From positions 1 to 16,102 of the forward strand of contig CANGJO010000014.1 in assembly GCA_947454285.1 (NCBI GenBank): a DNA stretch of 16,102 nt. Direction: 5' to 3'. The notes below the pieces were generated by a model, which worked only from the letters and a program-made list of their open reading frames with translations, was not told the origin of the DNA and did no database searches. Numbering within the stretch: the first letter of the stretch is position 1; each line of letters begins with the position of its first letter. The position numbers and the translations under genes are program-made. Source of the stretch: Microbacteriaceae bacterium. GTDB lineage: Bacteria > Actinomycetota > Actinomycetes > Actinomycetales > Microbacteriaceae. Of the stretch, positions 13,318 through 16,102 are shown in pieces.

Positions 13318-14295
13318 CTAACCGGTTACCGAATCCCAACCTTTTTCTGGCAGCGGGCTTGCGCCAAGCATCACCGGCGCCGCGCCCTTTGGCAAAACCA
13401 CGCCAATGGCTTTGAATGCACGAGGAAGCATTGCATTGCTTGGGAAGGTTGCCAGTAGCGAGTGATCCTCGCCGCCACCAATCACCCAGTCGGCAGCGTT
13501 GGCGTTAATCGCGCGAGCTGCTTCTTCGATGACCGCTTCAAACCCCTGCAGCATAAGTGGATCAATTTGAATTGTCACGCTTGAAGCCTTGGCAATTCGT
13601 GCCGCATCTTTTGCAAGGCCATCGGAAAGATCAAGCATTGAAGTTGCGCCGGCAACTGCCGCCTCAACTCCAGCATTGATTGGTGGCTGGGGTCTGCGCT
13701 GCACATTCACCCAGTCGTCGTAGGCCGCGATTGCATCGGTGTTTGCACTTTGAAGTAAGGCAAGGCCCGCGGCTGCACGACCAAGAGTTCCGGCAACTGC
13801 AACGACGTCGCCAACCTGAGCACCTGAACGCAAGACCGGTTCGCGTCCCTCGAGTGAACCGTGAGCGGCAACAGAGATCATGACCTGATCGCTAGCGGCC
13901 AGGTCGCCACCTACTACTCCGCAACCCGGAGCAAGTTGAGTGCAGGCATCGCGCAAGCCATCGGCAAATGCCTCTAGCCAAGAAACTTGAGTGTGACCTG
14001 GTGCAGTTACTGCAACCACTAGCGAGGTTGGTACTGCGCCCATTGCGGCAACGTCGGCGATGTTGCTGGCCACTGCTTTCCAACCAAGGTCGTAACCGGT
14101 GGACCAATCAAGTTTGAAATCGTGGTCTTCGACCAGGGTGTCTGTGGTGACGACGAATCGGCCATCGGGTGCTGAGATTACGGCCGAGTCATCTCCCGGG
14201 CCAACGAGTGCGTGCTCAGAAACGTTTAGACGCGCAATCGTGCGCTTCAGGCTTTCGTTCTCGCCAAGAGAGCTGATGGTTTCTGCAATGGACAC
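13318..14295 (-). CDS. thiL: Thiamine-monophosphate kinase
   Basis: A 325-residue PurM/AIRS-family kinase that phosphorylates thiamine phosphate to thiamine diphosphate. Motifs: GPGDDSAV (32-39), TTDTLVEDHDF (50-60), GWKAVASNIADVAAMGAVP (71-89), GGDLAASD (129-136), LDLSDGL (221-227) and GGGEDHSLL (273-281), with metal-binding aspartates D35, D36, D52, D131, D222 and D225. GTG 14293-14295 is chosen: it gives MSIAETISSL, the usual N-terminus, and a TACCTT box ends 6 nt upstream (leaderless). A longer reading frame runs upstream into the divergent DUF3515 gene but lacks similarity. It leads an operon with the HhH gene. No other thiamin gene is here. Confidence 0.95.
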   Translation of the reverse strand: MSIAETISSLGENESLKRTIARLNVSEHALVGPGDDSAVISAPDGRFVVTTDTLVEDHDFKLDWSTGYDLGWKAVASNIADVAAMGAVPTSLVVAVTAPGHTQVSWLEAFADGLRDACTQLAPGCGVVGGDLAASDQVMISVAAHGSLEGREPVLRSGAQVGDVVAVAGTLGRAAAGLALLQSANTDAIAAYDDWVNVQRRPQPPINAGVEAAVAGATSMLDLSDGLAKDAARIAKASSVTIQIDPLMLQGFEAVIEEAARAINANAADWVIGGGEDHSLLATFPSNAMLPRAFKAIGVVLPKGAAPVMLGASPLPEKGWDSVTG

Positions 14296-14301
14296 ATAAC
14301 A

Positions 14302-14311
14302 AAGGTAGCCT
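14302..14311. promoter_or_regulatory. Overlapping leaderless -10 boxes, thiL and DUF3515
   Basis: On the minus strand TACCTT (14302-14307) ends 6 nt before the thiL GTG. On the plus strand TAGCCT (14306-14311) ends 7 nt before the DUF3515 ATG at 14319. Both fit TANNNT, and they share 2 bp within a 23-bp spacer. Only one polymerase could occupy the site at a time. Confidence 0.5.
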
Positions 14312-14318
14312 GTTGGAG

Positions 14319-14789
14319 ATGAAGATTTTTGAGTCCCGCCGAATTTTGCGAACCGGCGCCCTGGCAGTTGCCGCCACATTGCTTGCCCTTGGGCTTAGCG
14401 GCTGCACCGCAACCGTAAATTTGGAAACCGCACCCCTTGCCAACGACCCAGCCTGTGCTGAGGTCACCGTTCGCCTGCCAGATGTGATTGGCGATCAAAC
14501 CAAGCGCACAACAAACGCACAAGCAACCGGCGCCTGGGGAAACCCAAGCACTGTGATTTTGCGTTGCGGTATTGAGCCGGTCACCGTGAGCAGTTTGCCT
14601 TGCGTTACTGCAAGCGGAATTGACTGGGTGGTTGACGACAGCAAATCACCTAGCTACCGATTTATTACTTTTGGTCGCAGCCCGGCAACAGAGGTAATCG
14701 TGGATTCAAAATCTGTGGCCGGTGTTACCGCGCTGGATGCAATGGCCGAAGCCGTGAAGCGAATTCCGGCAACCAAAACCTGCAAGTAG
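14319..14789 (+). CDS. DUF3515 lipoprotein
   Basis: A 156-residue exported lipoprotein of the actinobacterial DUF3515 family. The signal peptide has a basic start (ESRRILR), a hydrophobic core (about 13-25) and the lipobox L-S-G-C with C29 as the lipidated residue. The mature part has the family motif AWGNPSTVILRCGI and further cysteines near positions 46, 84, 96 and 155 that could form disulfides. The function is unknown. ATG 14319 is chosen over the in-frame TTG at 14313 because it fits the -10 box spacing of leaderless mRNA. Its place between thiL and ddl is conserved in Actinobacteria (compare Rv2977c-Rv2982c, from memory). It converges on ddl with only 17 bp between stops and no clear terminator. 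Confidence 0.88.
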   Translation: MKIFESRRILRTGALAVAATLLALGLSGCTATVNLETAPLANDPACAEVTVRLPDVIGDQTKRTTNAQATGAWGNPSTVILRCGIEPVTVSSLPCVTASGIDWVVDDSKSPSYRFITFGRSPATEVIVDSKSVAGVTALDAMAEAVKRIPATKTCK

Positions 14790-14806
14790 TTTTATTTCTT
14801 CTGCGC

Positions 14807-15886
14807 CTACTTCTGGAGAGCCAGCTGAATTAGTTGGTCGATCAGGTCTGGATATTCAATGCCCGATGCCTGCCAGAGTGATGGAAACATCGATAGCGGT
14901 GTAAAGCCCGGCATGGTGTTGATTTCGTTGATCAAGAATCCGTCTTTAGTTAAGAAAAAGTCTGCGCGAGCAAGACCTTCGCAACCAAGTGCATCGAATG
15001 CCTTTGCAGCAAGTTTCTGCATTTCTTGTAATTCGGAATCGGTGATCTTGGCCGGAATTACCAGCTGAACAGAATCCTCATCTTGGTACTTGGCATCAAA
15101 GTCGTAGAAGTCACGACCGGTCACGATGATTTCGCCGGCAACAGAAACACGAGGAGCGGCACCGTTGCGCCCCTGCAGAACTGCAACCTCGACCTCGCGG
15201 CCATCGATGCCACATTCCACAACCAACTTGTTGTCCTCCTGAAAGGCAACAGCAACCGCGGCAGAAAAATCGGCAATCGCCTTGACCTTACTAACGCCCT
15301 TCGATGAACCGGCGCGAGCAGGCTTTACAAAATATGGAACGCTGCCCAACTCTTGCACTGCTTCGAGTGCCGATGCTGGGTCACGCAACCAATCGGCCTG
15401 GTGAATTACAACGTGCGGTGTTGCCGGCACGCCGGCTGCCAGGAATGCATCTTTGGAAAGTTCTTTGTCCATGCCGCGTTCGCTGGCTAGTACGCCATTG
15501 CCAACATAGGCAACACCAATCGCCTCTAGCTCGCGCTGAAGCGTGCCGTCTTCGCCGTATGGGCCGTGCAGAACCGGGAACACAACATCAATCACGCCAA
15601 GTGAAGTGCGAACGCCTGCGGCATCGGTTGCAAAAAGTTCGCGCGAAGCATCGAATTCAACCTTGGTGCCATTTGGTTCAACGGTTGCCAGGTTGCCCTT
15701 GCGCAGTGCCCACTTTGCGGCATCGTCTTCGGCAGCGATCCACTGGCCACTGTTGGTGATGCCAACCGGAATCAAGTTGTACTTGTTGCGATCAATCGCT
15801 CCCATCACACCCGCGGCGGTAGCACAAGATATTTCGTGTTCAGATGAAGGCCCGCCAAAAAGCAGTGCAATGTTTAGCTTTGCCAT
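14807..15886 (-). CDS. ddl: D-alanine--D-alanine ligase
   Basis: An ATP-grasp ligase of 359 residues that joins two D-alanines for the peptidoglycan stem. Visible: FGGPSSEHEIS (10-20; E17 orients the first D-Ala), LHGPYGEDG (107-115), SERGMDKELSK (135-145), FVKPARAGSSKGVSKV (187-202), EVEV around 231-234, FYDFDAKY (260-267), LARADFF (305-311) and the metal site NEINTMPGFTPLS (320-332). Y267 in KY corresponds, by my reading, to E. coli DdlB Y216, the form that makes D-Ala-D-Ala; D-lactate ligases have Phe there. So intrinsic glycopeptide resistance by this enzyme is not expected. ATG 15884-15886 lies 18 nt after the gpsA stop with a weak ribosome site; the two are an operon. Confidence 0.97.
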   Translation of the reverse strand: MAKLNIALLFGGPSSEHEISCATAAGVMGAIDRNKYNLIPVGITNSGQWIAAEDDAAKWALRKGNLATVEPNGTKVEFDASRELFATDAAGVRTSLGVIDVVFPVLHGPYGEDGTLQRELEAIGVAYVGNGVLASERGMDKELSKDAFLAAGVPATPHVVIHQADWLRDPASALEAVQELGSVPYFVKPARAGSSKGVSKVKAIADFSAAVAVAFQEDNKLVVECGIDGREVEVAVLQGRNGAAPRVSVAGEIIVTGRDFYDFDAKYQDEDSVQLVIPAKITDSELQEMQKLAAKAFDALGCEGLARADFFLTKDGFLINEINTMPGFTPLSMFPSLWQASGIEYPDLIDQLIQLALQK

Positions 15887-15904
15887 TGAATTATGTTTTC
15901 GCTG

Positions 15905-16102
15905 CTACTCGTCTACCGGACCATCGGCGGCGTGAGTCAGATGCGGAGCAATGTCGCGCGGGTTCATCTTGCCTTCGAGCACCAACTGAACCTGCTCAAC
16001 GATTGGCATTGAAACGTGCTTGGCCTTAGCCAGCTGAAGAATTGGAGCCACCGATGAAAGACCCTCGGCGGTCTGTGCCATGCGACGCTGAACTTCGCGC
16101 AG
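15905..16102 (-). CDS. gpsA: Glycerol-3-phosphate dehydrogenase, C-terminal part
   Basis: The last 65 codons and TAG of an NAD(P)-dependent sn-glycerol-3-phosphate dehydrogenase, which reduces dihydroxyacetone phosphate for membrane lipid synthesis. The tail MAQTAEGLSSVAPILQLAK, then SMPIVEQVQLVLEG, is the typical C-terminal helical region; the Rossmann domain and catalytic Lys lie beyond the window edge. The gpsA-ddl order is usual in Actinobacteria, which supports the call despite the short fragment. Confidence 0.88.
   Translation of the reverse strand: MREVQRRMAQTAEGLSSVAPILQLAKAKHVSMPIVEQVQLVLEGKMNPRDIAPHLTHAADGPVDE

Noticed and set aside
14313..14318. TTG start for DUF3515, two codons before ATG
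   Set aside because: The ATG at 14319 gives the better leaderless spacing and a standard signal peptide; the difference is only two residues.
14296..14379. Upstream extension of thiL by 28 codons
   Set aside because: It runs antisense through the start of DUF3515, does not resemble thiL N-termini, and the GTG at 14295 has a fitting -10 box.

Overview
This looks like chromosomal core sequence from a small-genome actinobacterium. The best guess is a freshwater Microbacteriaceae of the Rhodoluna/Aquiluna (Luna) kind. Reasons: actinobacterial families throughout (DUF3117, DUF3515, DUF4032, a VirR-like LytR_C protein, actinobacterial-type DapD, bacterial XPB helicase, WXG100); only moderate GC, about half by eye; very tight gene spacing; frequent TTG/GTG starts; and HrcA/CIRCE control of groEL. 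The genus is inference. I saw no mobile element, phage gene, CRISPR array or sign of recent transfer.

Layout. 1-822: 3' part of an XPB-type helicase gene (+). 888-3086: PhoP/PhoR-like two-component pair (+). 3148-3435: a lone WXG100 protein (+). 3451-5231: groEL (-) with a strong terminator and two CIRCE operators. 5233-5660: csp (-), its terminator and a structured 175-bp leader/promoter region. 5661-6182: VirR-like LytR_C membrane protein (-), divergent from msrB and an MBL-fold hydrolase (+, 6242-7225). 7210-7373: shared bidirectional terminator, tRNA-Thr(UGU) on the minus strand, and a second hairpin. 7374-8216: membrane-anchored DsbA-like protein (-). 8378-10761: sugar-importer-type ABC ATPase overlapping a DUF4032 kinase-fold gene (+), then a terminator. 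10816-10989: DUF3117 (-) downstream of dapE (-, to 12115). 12146-13090: dapD (+). 13087-14295: thiL and a small RNAP alpha-CTD-like HhH protein (-). 14319-14789: DUF3515 lipoprotein (+). 14807-16102: gpsA (3' part) then ddl (-).

How the genes fit together. dapD and dapE act in the succinylase route to meso-diaminopimelate/lysine and diverge from 30 bp. ddl makes D-Ala-D-Ala for the same peptidoglycan stem, and gpsA supplies glycerol-3-phosphate for lipids. From memory, M. tuberculosis shows similar neighbourhoods (Rv1201c/Rv1202 for dapD/dapE; Rv2977c-Rv2982c for thiL, DUF3515, ddl and gpsA; Rv0431 near groEL2). MsrB, the DsbA-like protein, GroEL and Csp form a loose stress and protein-quality theme.

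What stands out. No large undescribed system is visible. The most interesting signals are small: two 23-30 bp divergent spacers with overlapping leaderless-type promoters; DUF4032 with a complete set of kinase-type residues, coupled to an ABC ATPase; a standalone alpha-CTD-like mini-protein; an MBL protein with an apparent Asp-to-His ligand change whose stop codon lies in its terminator loop; a CsoR-like palindrome and a layered hairpin in the csp leader; and an inverted repeat between dsbA and the ABC gene.
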